From: Clostridia bacterium
GTDB taxonomy: Bacteria; Bacillota; Clostridia; UBA1381; UBA9506
Assembly (NCBI GenBank): GCA_017549205.1
Contig: JAFYVH010000001.1
Span: 61,462-125,461, forward strand
DNA: 64,000 nucleotides
Direction: 5' to 3'
The position numbers and the translations under genes are program-made. Position 1 is the first letter of the stretch. Every line of letters starts with the position of its first letter. Of the stretch, positions 42,769 to 51,346 are shown one piece after another. The notes beneath the pieces are model-generated. The model was not told the origin of the DNA. It saw only the letters and a list, made by a program, of their open reading frames with translations, and ran no database searches.

Positions 42769-43752
42769 ATGGATATCTTTTCAATCTTAGAATTGCTTGG
42801 CGGTCTTACGCTGTTTCTTTTTGGAATGAACTATATGGGGGACAGCCTAAAAAAGCTCTCGGGCAGCCAGCTTGAGTCAATTTTACAAAGGCTCACTTCT
42901 AACCGATTTAAAGGCTTTTTGTTAGGATTTTTGGTAACGGCGATGATTCAAAGCTCGTCTGCTACAACAGTTATGCTGGTGGGTTTTGTCAATTCGGGCA
43001 TTATGCAACTAGGGCAGACCATTGCTGTTATTATGGGTGCCAACATAGGCACAACAGTAACAGCCTGGCTTTTAAGCGCCAGTGGTATTTCCGGTGAACT
43101 TATTTGGCTAAAGCTTTTAAAACCGGAATATTTTTCGCCGATTCTTGCTATAGTGGGTATTTTGTTTTCCACAATCAGTAAGCAGGAGAAGCATAAAAAC
43201 ATTGGTTCCATTTTATTGGGCTTTGTTGTTTTAATGTTTGGCATGAAAGCCATGTCTGATGCTATGAGTGGCCTTAAAGATAATGAGGCCTTTGGTAGAA
43301 TTTTGGTTATGTTTGAAAATCCGTTTTTAGGCATTTTATGTGGTACCATTTTAACGGCCGTCATCCAGTCTTCGTCTGCGTCGGTGGGCGTTTTGCAGGC
43401 CTTCTCTCTAACCGGTGCCATTCCCATGTCGACAGCGCTGCCGGTTATTTTGGGGCAAAACATTGGAACAACCATCACCCCGGTTTTATCTTCCCTAAAC
43501 GGCAACAGAGCGTCAAAGAGAGTGGCGCTTGCCTGCGTCTATGTTAAAATCATTGGTGTTTTGGTGATTTCTGTGGTTTTTTACAGCCTGCATTCATATT
43601 TTGATTTTCCGTTTTTGCATGCGCAGGCCACGGTTTTTTCCATTGCTATGGTACACACATTGTTTAATGTATTTTCAACGATTATATTGTTGCCCCTTTG
43701 CAACTTAATTGAAAAGCTGACTATTTTAACCATTCCTCGAGAAAGAGGCTAA
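42769..43752 (+). CDS. Na/Pi cotransporter family protein, short form
   Basis: Membrane protein of 327 aa with two inverted-repeat transport units, each with the family motif: AMIQSSSATTVMLVGFVNSG then GANIGTTVTAWL, and AVIQSSSASVGVLQAFSLTG then GQNIGTTITPVL. Sodium-dependent phosphate uptake is the family role. The C-terminal PhoU-like domain of typical ~550-aa bacterial members is absent and the gene ends cleanly, so this is a short form. It has its own promoter with palindrome, so it need not depend on the T-box upstream. Confidence 0.88.
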   Translation: MDIFSILELLGGLTLFLFGMNYMGDSLKKLSGSQLESILQRLTSNRFKGFLLGFLVTAMIQSSSATTVMLVGFVNSGIMQLGQTIAVIMGANIGTTVTAWLLSASGISGELIWLKLLKPEYFSPILAIVGILFSTISKQEKHKNIGSILLGFVVLMFGMKAMSDAMSGLKDNEAFGRILVMFENPFLGILCGTILTAVIQSSSASVGVLQAFSLTGAIPMSTALPVILGQNIGTTITPVLSSLNGNRASKRVALACVYVKIIGVLVISVVFYSLHSYFDFPFLHAQATVFSIAMVHTLFNVFSTIILLPLCNLIEKLTILTIPRERG

Positions 43753-43805
43753 AAACATACATTATGCGTTTAATAATATATGCATATAGAGTAAAAAGGA
43801 GATAG

Positions 43806-45050
43806 ATGACATTGAATAAGTATAAAGAATTTGAAAACTATTTAAAGGAATATCCCTCTCAGGATGGATATTTTGGCGAATATGGCGGTGCTTTTTTGCC
43901 TGATGAACTGGTAAAGGTTTTTAAAGAAGCGGATGATGCCTATGAAGCCATTTGTCACTCTGCGCAATTTATTAATGAACTGCGCAGAATTCGTAAAGAA
44001 TTTCAGGGTAGACCCACACCTGTATATCATTGTGAACGGTTATCGAAATATTTTGGGAATTGCCAGATTTACTTAAAGCGTGAAGATTTAAACCACACAG
44101 GTGCACATAAACTGAATCATTGCATGGGCGAGGGCCTGCTTGCAAAGTACATGGGCAAAAAGAAACTGATTGCAGAAACAGGCGCAGGTCAGCATGGCGT
44201 AGCCTTAGCAACAGCCGCTGCTTACTTTGGCTTGGAATGCGATGTTTATATGGGCGAGGTTGACATAGAAAAGCAACATCCCAATGTTATCAGAATGAAA
44301 ATGCTGGGCGCCAATGTTATTCCTGTTACCCATGGCCTAAAAACCTTAAAAGAAGCGGTTGATGCTGCTTTTGATGCGTACTTAAAGGAACACGACAGCG
44401 CCATTTATTGCATTGGCTCCACATTAGGACCTCATCCTTTCCCCAAGGTTGTGAGAGATTTTCAGTCTGTTATCGGCATTGAGGCAAGAGAACAATTTTT
44501 AGAAATGACCGGCATTATGCCTGATGCCATTTGTGCCTGTGTTGGCGGTGGCTCTAATTCTTTAGGATTGTTCACACCGTTTTTGGCAGACCCTGTTGAT
44601 ATTTACGGCGTTGAGCCACTGGGCAAAGGTGAAAAAATTGGTGACCATGCCGCAACCATGAAATTTGGTACAAAGGGTAAGCTCCACGGTTTTTACAGTT
44701 ACTTATTGCAGGATGAAAATGGGGAGCCGTTGCCGGTTTATTCTGTTGCCAGCGGTCTTGATTATCCCGGTGTTGGCCCTGAACATGCGTTCTTAAAAGA
44801 TAGGAACAGAGTGAATTATGTAACTGTTTCAGACGATGAAGCAATGGAAGCTTTCTTTCTCCTTTCCAAGTATGAAGGCATTATTCCTGCTATTGAAAGT
44901 GCACATGCTGTTGCCTATGCCATTCGCTATGCCAAAGAGCATCATTCCGGCTCAATTTTAGCAGGTCTTTCCGGTCGTGGTGACAAGGATATTGACTATG
45001 TTTATGAAAAATATGGCTGTGGTGAAAAATTTAACTTGAATCTTGGTTAA
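43806..45050 (+). CDS. trpB: Tryptophan synthase beta chain (stand-alone)
   Basis: PLP enzyme (414 aa) joining indole and serine to tryptophan. Motifs: [22 protein letters not shown] with PLP Lys102, [17 protein letters not shown] with catalytic Glu124, [27 protein letters not shown] (phosphate-binding) and LSGRGDKD. Usual NAxGQ after the lysine is HCMGE here, and TAAGPHP is STLGPHP. No trpA or other trp gene is near, so it may use free indole, which is plentiful in the gut. A Trp T-box lies 1.3 kb upstream. AAGGAG precedes the ATG. Confidence 0.92.
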   Translation: MTLNKYKEFENYLKEYPSQDGYFGEYGGAFLPDELVKVFKEADDAYEAICHSAQFINELRRIRKEFQGRPTPVYHCERLSKYFGNCQIYLKREDLNHTGAHKLNHCMGEGLLAKYMGKKKLIAETGAGQHGVALATAAAYFGLECDVYMGEVDIEKQHPNVIRMKMLGANVIPVTHGLKTLKEAVDAAFDAYLKEHDSAIYCIGSTLGPHPFPKVVRDFQSVIGIEAREQFLEMTGIMPDAICACVGGGSNSLGLFTPFLADPVDIYGVEPLGKGEKIGDHAATMKFGTKGKLHGFYSYLLQDENGEPLPVYSVASGLDYPGVGPEHAFLKDRNRVNYVTVSDDEAMEAFFLLSKYEGIIPAIESAHAVAYAIRYAKEHHSGSILAGLSGRGDKDIDYVYEKYGCGEKFNLNLG

Positions 45051-45072
45051 TCTTAAAATTCATCTAAATTAA

Positions 45073-45111
45073 AAAAGGTGCATGACCAACTCGGTCATGC
45101 ACCTTTTATTA
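45073..45111. terminator. Bidirectional terminator, trpB/ceramidase
   Basis: 15-bp stem, 45073-45087 with 45093-45107, 5-nt loop, T-rich on the plus side and A-rich on the other. Confidence 0.92.
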
Positions 45112-45122
45112 TGTTTTTTTAA

Positions 45123-46469
45123 TTATCGTAATGCTCTTAAAAGTTTAGCACATTCTTCTGTAATAAACTCTGCATTGCCTTGTTTTAAGGGGCAGCTTCT
45201 GGCTTCATAGCCGCCTTCTATGTAAGCATCTTCAGTGGGGAAGTAGCACTCAGAACCGTTAGCGTTTGCCATGGGCAGAACCAAATCCCAACCCTCTTCC
45301 TTTTTCAGCTCACGGCCCATCCAGGTGAAGCCCTCGCCGGGCATTGTGGCAATACCAACATTGCCAATGGCAACTGCCATAATCGGCATTTTAAAGAAAT
45401 CGTCATGATTTTCAAGCTCGACCATGCGTTGTGCTTCAGCAACAACGGTGGTCAGTTCCATGCCCTTAAAGGGAATTTCATCTTGTCTGCCGGCTTTATA
45501 TAAATCAAAGTATTTATGCGCCAAAGGCATTTCTTCGGGCGTGCCCTTGTTAGCAGGTACATCAATTACTTTTTCAATGCTATCAAGTCTGTCAACATCA
45601 ATATAGTTTACTTTATCATAAACCTGCAAAACAGCACCGACTAAAACATTGGCCATGTGATTGGCGTGACCATAACCTCTTGCAACATCGTCAAAATCAT
45701 TTGCAAGGTCGTTCCAGTCGCCGTCTTTAGCATTGACATTAACATGGTTAACATCACCTTCGGCACCGTTAAAGAACATGCCTTTAACACCCGGTAAAAA
45801 TGCTTCTATTTTTGTTCTTGCAAGCCCCGGCCAGTCAGCAGAAATCTTATTACCGCCAACAACATCAGGATGGTTACCAAAGTTCATTAAAACAATGGTG
45901 TCGCCGCCTTCGCGGTCAAAACGCAGCACATTAACGCGCTCATCAACATCGCCAAGGGGATGTGCGATGTCAGGATTGCCAACACCGGGATTGGTGCGCA
46001 CATAACCGTCTTTCATTCTGAAGCGACGAACAAAAGCGATGTTGGGCGCATTACCAACTTTCCAGCCCATAACTGCCGGTTTTAAATCGTTTAATGCAAA
46101 AGTGCAGGCATCCACCATTTTGGCTGTGAGGAACTTAAAATAATCCCGTTCCAGTTCGCCTTTGTGGTCTACAGCCGTATCAGGACCAGTATGTGTATGT
46201 GTTGAAGAAATGATAATAGAGTTAGAGGGTACGCCTGTTTTTTCGGTAATAGCAGCTTTAATGGCTGTAACATCCTTTACCAAAAGACCACAATGGTCAA
46301 CAGATACCAAAAGCACTTTCTTATTTCCAACGGCCAGAGCTAAAGCGTCAGTCTGAAGAGGATCAAGCACGCCGTCAGCAAGTCTGATTTGATAATAACC
46401 GGCAAGATTAATGCCCATGCAAGGAGTTACATCTGCACGGCCAAAACCAGCTAATAATTTATTATTCAT
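45123..46469 (-). CDS. Neutral/alkaline ceramidase-like hydrolase
   Basis: 448-aa protein of the neutral ceramidase N-terminal family (PF04734-like). Motifs: AGFGRADVTPCMGINLAGY, STHTHTGPDTA (metal His), NFGNHPDVVGGNKISADWPG (metal His), FFNGAEGDVN and ATMPGEGFTWMG. There is no signal peptide, so it is probably cytoplasmic, unlike secreted ceramidases. In gut Firmicutes such proteins often sit with sugar genes and their substrate is unproven. It has its own promoter; GAGGTG precedes the ATG. Confidence 0.87.
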   Translation of the reverse strand: MNNKLLAGFGRADVTPCMGINLAGYYQIRLADGVLDPLQTDALALAVGNKKVLLVSVDHCGLLVKDVTAIKAAITEKTGVPSNSIIISSTHTHTGPDTAVDHKGELERDYFKFLTAKMVDACTFALNDLKPAVMGWKVGNAPNIAFVRRFRMKDGYVRTNPGVGNPDIAHPLGDVDERVNVLRFDREGGDTIVLMNFGNHPDVVGGNKISADWPGLARTKIEAFLPGVKGMFFNGAEGDVNHVNVNAKDGDWNDLANDFDDVARGYGHANHMANVLVGAVLQVYDKVNYIDVDRLDSIEKVIDVPANKGTPEEMPLAHKYFDLYKAGRQDEIPFKGMELTTVVAEAQRMVELENHDDFFKMPIMAVAIGNVGIATMPGEGFTWMGRELKKEEGWDLVLPMANANGSECYFPTEDAYIEGGYEARSCPLKQGNAEFITEECAKLLRALR

Positions 46470-46500
46470 AATAACACCTCATTTAAAATATTTTATGGTC

Positions 46501-46529
46501 ATTATAACAAAAACAAGTATAAAAATCAA
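46501..46529 (-). promoter_or_regulatory. SigA promoter of the ceramidase-like gene
   Basis: Minus strand: TTGATT (46529-46524), 17 nt, TATAAT (46506-46501). Confidence 0.75.
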
Positions 46530-46556
46530 GTGGTAACAAGCAGAAATGTTTTAATT

Positions 46557-47258
46557 TCAGTAAGTAAAAGCATCCTCAATATATGCAAGACAGCACGCAA
46601 TTAATTGCTCAAACAGCGCTTTGCCTTTTTCTTTAGTGGCGAGGGACGGCTTGCCCCAAACACCCGTGGGACTGATTTTGGGAATGGTTGTGTAATTCAA
46701 ATAGCTTTGGGGGCATGCAGGCAGAAAATCGTTTTGCAGCAGCAGGTCTTTTTTTACATGTTCTTCGTAAAGATAGAGCATGAGTGAGGTTTCCATTTCA
46801 CCTGCATGAATATCTTTTTCTGTTTCAAGAAGTTTCATTGTTTCCTCATATTCTGCGGAAACAATGATGACTTTTAAATCGTCATGCAGAGCGTTTAACT
46901 CACGAACTGCCGGACCTAAAATGAAAACACCGCCATGACCCAGCATAAAGGCAATTTTTTTAAAACCTTGCTCATAAAGACAAAGAACAATGTCTTGAAT
47001 CATTTGATAAAAAGTAATGGGACGCATCCAAATGTTGCCACATCTGCCTTTGTGTTCATAACAGGTGCTAAATGGCAGCGGTGGCAAAAGCCAGGCATTT
47101 AAACGACTTGCCACAGCTTCGCTTAAAGCTTTAATAAGTAAATAATCGGTACCTACAGGCAGATGAGAGCCGTGTTGCTCAATACTGCCCACAGGAATAA
47201 TCACGGCGTCAATGTCGCCGGCTTCAATTTCGTCAATGGTATTAAAATAATTTAACAT
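46557..47258 (-). CDS. Creatininase-family amidohydrolase
   Basis: 233-aa metal-dependent amidohydrolase of the creatininase/MftE/FAPy-hydrolase family. Ligand motifs: IPVGSIEQHGSHLPVGTDY (Glu, His, Asp), MLGHGGVF (His, though the usual NGHGGN is altered) and DIHAGEMETSLML (Glu). The substrate is open; relatives cleave creatinine, formamidopyrimidines or peptide ends. It starts 22 nt after the SDR gene, so the two form an operon. Confidence 0.87.
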   Translation of the reverse strand: MLNYFNTIDEIEAGDIDAVIIPVGSIEQHGSHLPVGTDYLLIKALSEAVASRLNAWLLPPLPFSTCYEHKGRCGNIWMRPITFYQMIQDIVLCLYEQGFKKIAFMLGHGGVFILGPAVRELNALHDDLKVIIVSAEYEETMKLLETEKDIHAGEMETSLMLYLYEEHVKKDLLLQNDFLPACPQSYLNYTTIPKISPTGVWGKPSLATKEKGKALFEQLIACCLAYIEDAFTY

Positions 47259-47280
47259 ATTCGTTTTCCTCTTTCTGCAC

Positions 47281-48012
47281 TTAGATTAAAAATCCGCCAT
47301 TGGGACTTATGACCTGACCCGTAATGAATTGATTGCTGTCGGCAGCCAGAGAAAAAACAACCTCTGCAACATCTTCGGGCGTGCCGATTTTACCCAAGAG
47401 GGTTTCTTCTTTTAAAGCTTCAATGGTCTCGGTATCCAAGGCGGCGTTCATATCTGTGTCAATCACACCGGGTGCCACACAGTTAACGAAAATGCCTGAA
47501 GGACCAAGCTCCTTTGCTAACGCTTTGGTATAGCCAATCACAGCAGCTTTTGAGGCAGAATAGGCCACCTCACAAGAGGCACCGGCAATTCCCCAAACAG
47601 AAGAGATGTTCACAATTTTGCCGTGCTTTTGGTGTACCATATGGGGCAGGGCAGCGCGGGTTACATGTGCCATGCCAAACATGTTCACAGCAAAAATCTG
47701 TTCCCAGTCAGCGGGGGTGGTATCGCAAAACATCTTAGGCATAGCAATGCCGGCATTGTTGATTAAAACATCAATGCCGCCAAAACGCTCCTGGGTTTTA
47801 TGTACCATGGTTTCTGCCTGCAAACTATCGGCGATATTAGCGCAAACAATATCAGCACAGCCACCTGTTGCCATAATGTCGCCACAGACCTTTTGTGCCG
47901 CTTCTTTGTTTTGATGGTAATGAACCATAACGGCATAGCCCTCCCGAGCAAAGCGCTTGGCACAGGCAGCACCGATACCCCGGGATGCACCAGTTATTAA
48001 AACGGTTTTCAT
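47281..48012 (-). CDS. Short-chain dehydrogenase/reductase (FabG-like)
   Basis: 243-aa NAD(P)-dependent SDR. Cofactor motif TGASRGIGAACAKRFA, structural NNAGIA, catalytic Ser in NISSVWG and Tyr-x3-Lys in YSASKAA, and the late PG motif (VAPGVIDTDMNA). It looks like a 3-oxoacyl-ACP reductase or sugar/polyol dehydrogenase; without fatty-acid genes nearby, a catabolic role with the creatininase-family gene is more likely. Confidence 0.9.
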   Translation of the reverse strand: MKTVLITGASRGIGAACAKRFAREGYAVMVHYHQNKEAAQKVCGDIMATGGCADIVCANIADSLQAETMVHKTQERFGGIDVLINNAGIAMPKMFCDTTPADWEQIFAVNMFGMAHVTRAALPHMVHQKHGKIVNISSVWGIAGASCEVAYSASKAAVIGYTKALAKELGPSGIFVNCVAPGVIDTDMNAALDTETIEALKEETLLGKIGTPEDVAEVVFSLAADSNQFITGQVISPNGGFLI

Positions 48013-48036
48013 ATGGCATGTTTCCTTTCTGCAGGA

Positions 48037-48062
48037 CAGGCCGACGGATGCCCGTCGGCCTG
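48037..48062. repeat. Intergenic hairpin without T-run
   Basis: 11-bp stem CAGGCCGACGG (48037-48047) with CCGTCGGCCTG (48052-48062), between the SLH gene and the SDR gene. No T-run on either side; may stabilise RNA or act as a weak terminator. Confidence 0.5.
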
Positions 48063-48072
48063 ACAGTTCTAT

Positions 48073-49221
48073 TTATATTTCACCGTAAAAGACAGTGTTA
48101 AATACACTTTTTGTTTTACGCATTTTTTCTCTGAATTTATAAATCTGATAGAGAAGTTCGCCTGCCTGTGCTTTTGTAATTTGTGCATAGGGGCGGAAAG
48201 TGTTATCCTCATAACCCTTCACAATGCCATAGGCCTCCATATTCATCACGGACTGAACAGCCCATTTGGGAATGTCGTTTGTATCAGCAAATGACAAAGG
48301 CTCTGTGGCAGGGTTTTCAATTTTGAGTCCATTATCCAAAATTTTAATGGCTTCGGCTCTGGTTAAACGCTCGTATGGGTCCACATAGAGTCGTCCGCCT
48401 TTTTCCTTGCCGGAAATTAAGCCTGCTTCATAGGCGGCGATGGCCTGTCTGAGCATATAATTGGGAATGTCTGTGTCGGCAAAAGGATTATCAGCCGTGC
48501 TGTCTTTAGTCTTAATTTGAAAAACACTGCATGCTAAAGTGATAAAATCCATGCGGTTTAAAATCTTGTTAGGATAGAAATAAAAGTGACCGCCGATTTC
48601 TTCACCAACAATTATTCCCTCAGCACCCAACATGCCGGCTGAATATGCGCCCCAATGCTCTAACATATCTTCATATTGCAAAGGTTTTTGTGTGTTTTCC
48701 GGCGGAGGCGTGGGGCTTGGTGTTTCTGAATCATCAGGTTCGGGACTCGGTGGTTCTGTGTCATCCGGTGTGGGAGTTGGCTCCGTGGGCAGTGAAACGC
48801 CTGTGCCAACCTTAATTGTAATAACAGCGGGATAGGGTGATGTCTGGGTGCCGTAATGGGCATCCCAGGTGAAAATAGCCTCACCCTCATAGTCTTTTGC
48901 CGGTACAAAATTTAATTGGTCAAGTTTTATAATTTCAATGCGTAAATCTGCTTTAACAGGCTCTGTGCCAATGCGTAGCGTTCCTGAATTTGTTTCAGGC
49001 AACTGTCTGAAAGTAACCGCATCAAAGGCGCTGTTTGGCGGGGGATTTACGCTGTCTTTAAAATCGCTGATTGTAAAATTTAATGTGGTATTTAAAGGGG
49101 TTTCCTTTGTAAAATCATTTGCAACCAATGGGTCGTTAATCCGTTCTGCCCAAGCAGGCACAAGCGTGCTTGTTAAAACGAATAAAACAACCAAAAAGGT
49201 TGCAATTTTTGTTCTTTTCAT
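48073..49221 (-). CDS. Secreted S-layer-homology protein with Ig/cadherin-like domain
   Basis: 382-aa exported protein. Signal peptide (1-25, cleavage after PAWA), a cadherin/Ig-like domain (~30-140, ending FTWDAHYGTQTSPYPAVITIKV), a Thr/Pro/Glu/Ser linker (~145-180), and three SLH domains (~185-365: HWGAYSAGMLGAEGIIVGE, MLRQAIAAYEAGLISGKE, WAVQSVMNMEAYGIVKGYED). The SLH part should bind pyruvylated wall polymer and hold the protein on the surface. Its ribosome site is buried in a long hairpin (see 49222-49270). Confidence 0.9.
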   Translation of the reverse strand: MKRTKIATFLVVLFVLTSTLVPAWAERINDPLVANDFTKETPLNTTLNFTISDFKDSVNPPPNSAFDAVTFRQLPETNSGTLRIGTEPVKADLRIEIIKLDQLNFVPAKDYEGEAIFTWDAHYGTQTSPYPAVITIKVGTGVSLPTEPTPTPDDTEPPSPEPDDSETPSPTPPPENTQKPLQYEDMLEHWGAYSAGMLGAEGIIVGEEIGGHFYFYPNKILNRMDFITLACSVFQIKTKDSTADNPFADTDIPNYMLRQAIAAYEAGLISGKEKGGRLYVDPYERLTRAEAIKILDNGLKIENPATEPLSFADTNDIPKWAVQSVMNMEAYGIVKGYEDNTFRPYAQITKAQAGELLYQIYKFREKMRKTKSVFNTVFYGEI

Positions 49222-49270
49222 AAACTAACCTCCATATAACAATGAAATTTTTTTGTTATATGGTTAGTTT
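49222..49270 (-). promoter_or_regulatory. Hairpin that hides the SLH gene's ribosome site
   Basis: Directly before the start codon (49221), AAACTAACC and ATATAACAA (49222-49230 and 49234-49242) pair with TTGTTATAT and GGTTAGTTT (49253-49270), an 18-bp stem with only a 3-nt bulge (49231-49233). The ribosome site GGAGG (minus strand, 49233-49229) spans that bulge. There is no T-run, so it is not a terminator. It could control translation, or be an operator. Confidence 0.6.
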
Positions 49271-49327
49271 TGTGTAAGGTTTCATTTCTATGTATTTAAG
49301 TTTTAGCCACAAATGGATAAATTGCGA

Positions 49328-49945
49328 TTAAATGCACGGAATTTCCTTTTCAAAAGAAAGAGTGCCAAAAAATTCCGGTCTGTGAAAATCGGGTTTTTCG
49401 CAGGTTATAGGGCTCCATGTTGCATAATGAGGAATGTGAGCATGTTCGCCACACTTGTAGAAGTTTCCACGCATTTTTGGGCCGATTTTTTTGAAATATT
49501 TAAGTAAAAAGCTAAACGGAATTTTATACGAAAGCTGCCATTCATCCTTTGTAATAACACTTTTGATATCGAAAATGGACTCGTCATCAGATAAAAATTT
49601 AATCTCATAGCGGTTTAATGCATGAGAAACATATAAAGTTCCCAATGGATTAATTTCGAAATTCATATAATGTTCGTCATCTTCATCCGGCGCAATAAAA
49701 AATTCCATACAGCTGTCTGTGCAAACAGGGGTATCACGCAGGTTTTGATGAGCAAACAGCAAGTCTTTATCGGTTTTTAGATTAACATAAAGTGCATCAT
49801 CGGTATAGAGAACACGAGCCTCCATGTGATAGGGGCAAACACAAGGTGCCCAGGTGGGTGAATAATCTACATGAGCAACTTCAGCTTGTGCAAAACTTTG
49901 TTCTGTCACAGGTGCAGTTGTTTTTTTTACGATGTAAGTTTTCAT
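49328..49945 (-). CDS. CBM9-like carbohydrate-binding protein
   Basis: 205-aa protein of the family 9 carbohydrate-binding fold: YSPTWAPCVCPYHMEARVLY near the start, ALYVNLKTDKDLLF, TDSCMEFFIAPDED, YMNFEINPLGTL, and WQLSYKIPFSFLLKYF then GNFYKCG. No signal peptide, so probably intracellular; it may sense or handle a sugar. Its start overlaps the AraC gene by 4 nt (ATGA), so the two are translated together. Confidence 0.82.
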   Translation of the reverse strand: MKTYIVKKTTAPVTEQSFAQAEVAHVDYSPTWAPCVCPYHMEARVLYTDDALYVNLKTDKDLLFAHQNLRDTPVCTDSCMEFFIAPDEDDEHYMNFEINPLGTLYVSHALNRYEIKFLSDDESIFDIKSVITKDEWQLSYKIPFSFLLKYFKKIGPKMRGNFYKCGEHAHIPHYATWSPITCEKPDFHRPEFFGTLSFEKEIPCI

Positions 49946-51120
49946 GATGATTCTCCTTTGTAAAGTTTTGCATAGGTTGATGGTGTCATACCTGTATAAC
50001 GCTTAAATGTTTGAGAAAAATAATGGACATTGTTGTAGCCTAAAAGCTGCGCAATCTGCGTAAAATTATGACCGCTGGCTGCGATGTAATCTTTAGCAGC
50101 GTTCATTTTTTCTGTATTAATAAAATGGATTAGCGACTCACCTGTTACTTTTTTATAAAGAGCAGATAAATATGTTCTTGAAATGGGGATAGATTCTGCA
50201 ATTTCTGCAACAGAGAGAGGGCGGTTTAAATTCTTGCGCACATAAGATTCTGTTGCGGCAATAATTGTATTTTCAATGGCAGGACGAGATTCGGGAGAAA
50301 TTTTTCTGACGACGGCTTCAACCTGATCTGTCCGCAAAAGACGAATGATTAATTCTTTTAAATAACACAGAATTAAGTCATTTCCATACAAAATACCAAA
50401 ATCTTTTTCTTCAAAAATGCGGCGGAACAAAGTTTTGATTTCGTGATCTGCCGTAAAGATATGACCATTAAAAAAATCGGGATTACGAAATTGCATGGAA
50501 AAGCTGATGGTTGTGTAAAAAACTCTTTCGTTAGGCTCGGCATATTGACTGTGAAACTGATTGGGTAAAAAGAGCATGATTTCGCCTTGACTTTGGGTGT
50601 AATCTATGCCGTCAACCACATTATGTAAGGTGCCCCGTTCCACATAAGTTAATTCCCAAAAATCATGGCATTCACCTTTAAAAGAGAAACCTCTTTCTTT
50701 TTCGTGATATAAAAGCGTGTGAATTTCCGTGGGTTCAATTAGGGGTAATATGCTGCAGGATCGTTCATGCAGACCGATGGGCACAAGCCTTGTGCCGAGG
50801 GGAGCACAAACAGCAATCTCAGCGCTACCAATCAGGGGCAGAACACGGTAAAACACACCCGGATTTAACAACACGGTTTTATCCAGCAAAAAAGTGCGCA
50901 GATTGTCAGGCTCATGACCGCAAAATAAAATGGCTGTGCCGCTGTTTTTATCAATAGCGGTTTTTTGTGAATCATGAACATAAAGACTGCGAAAACTTGT
51001 TTGCGTTATGGTTTTGTTTTTTGTGGACGCATTGCTTAGTTGGACAGTTGCTTCCTTCATGCCGCCCGTTACAACTGCGCCCAATCCTGCTAATGATTTG
51101 GATGTGAGGTTTGTTAGCAT
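49942..51120 (-). CDS. AraC-family regulator with long N-terminal extension
   Basis: 392-aa regulator. Residues 1-120 have no clear family match, ~125-215 are a cupin-type sensor (FWELTYVERGTLHNVVDGID, IMLFLPNQFHSQYAEP), and ~290-390 the HTH pair (LSVAEIAESIPISRTYLSALYK; FTQIAQLLGYNNVHYFSQTFK, TGMTPSTYAK). Coupled to the CBM9-like gene, so it probably responds to a carbohydrate and may control that gene and its neighbours. Confidence 0.88.
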   Translation of the reverse strand: MLTNLTSKSLAGLGAVVTGGMKEATVQLSNASTKNKTITQTSFRSLYVHDSQKTAIDKNSGTAILFCGHEPDNLRTFLLDKTVLLNPGVFYRVLPLIGSAEIAVCAPLGTRLVPIGLHERSCSILPLIEPTEIHTLLYHEKERGFSFKGECHDFWELTYVERGTLHNVVDGIDYTQSQGEIMLFLPNQFHSQYAEPNERVFYTTISFSMQFRNPDFFNGHIFTADHEIKTLFRRIFEEKDFGILYGNDLILCYLKELIIRLLRTDQVEAVVRKISPESRPAIENTIIAATESYVRKNLNRPLSVAEIAESIPISRTYLSALYKKVTGESLIHFINTEKMNAAKDYIAASGHNFTQIAQLLGYNNVHYFSQTFKRYTGMTPSTYAKLYKGESS

Positions 51121-51346
51121 CTTGCATCACTCCCAATCTTATTATAAAGATTTTTTGTAAATTTGTAAAGAAATTTATAAAAATATTTAATTTTTTTATA
51201 AAGACAATATTTTATAATAATGTTATAATATTAGTATAAAATGTGGAAAAATGTTGACTTTTATAAAAGCGACATGCAAGCAGATGCTTTTGTTGAGCAA
51301 AAACTTTTTATTCCATTCAAATTATACATAGAAAGGACATGTAGCT

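Noticed and set aside
49222..49270. Terminator of the CBM9-like gene
   Set aside because: No T-run follows on the minus strand, and the stem runs straight into the SLH ribosome site and start codon.
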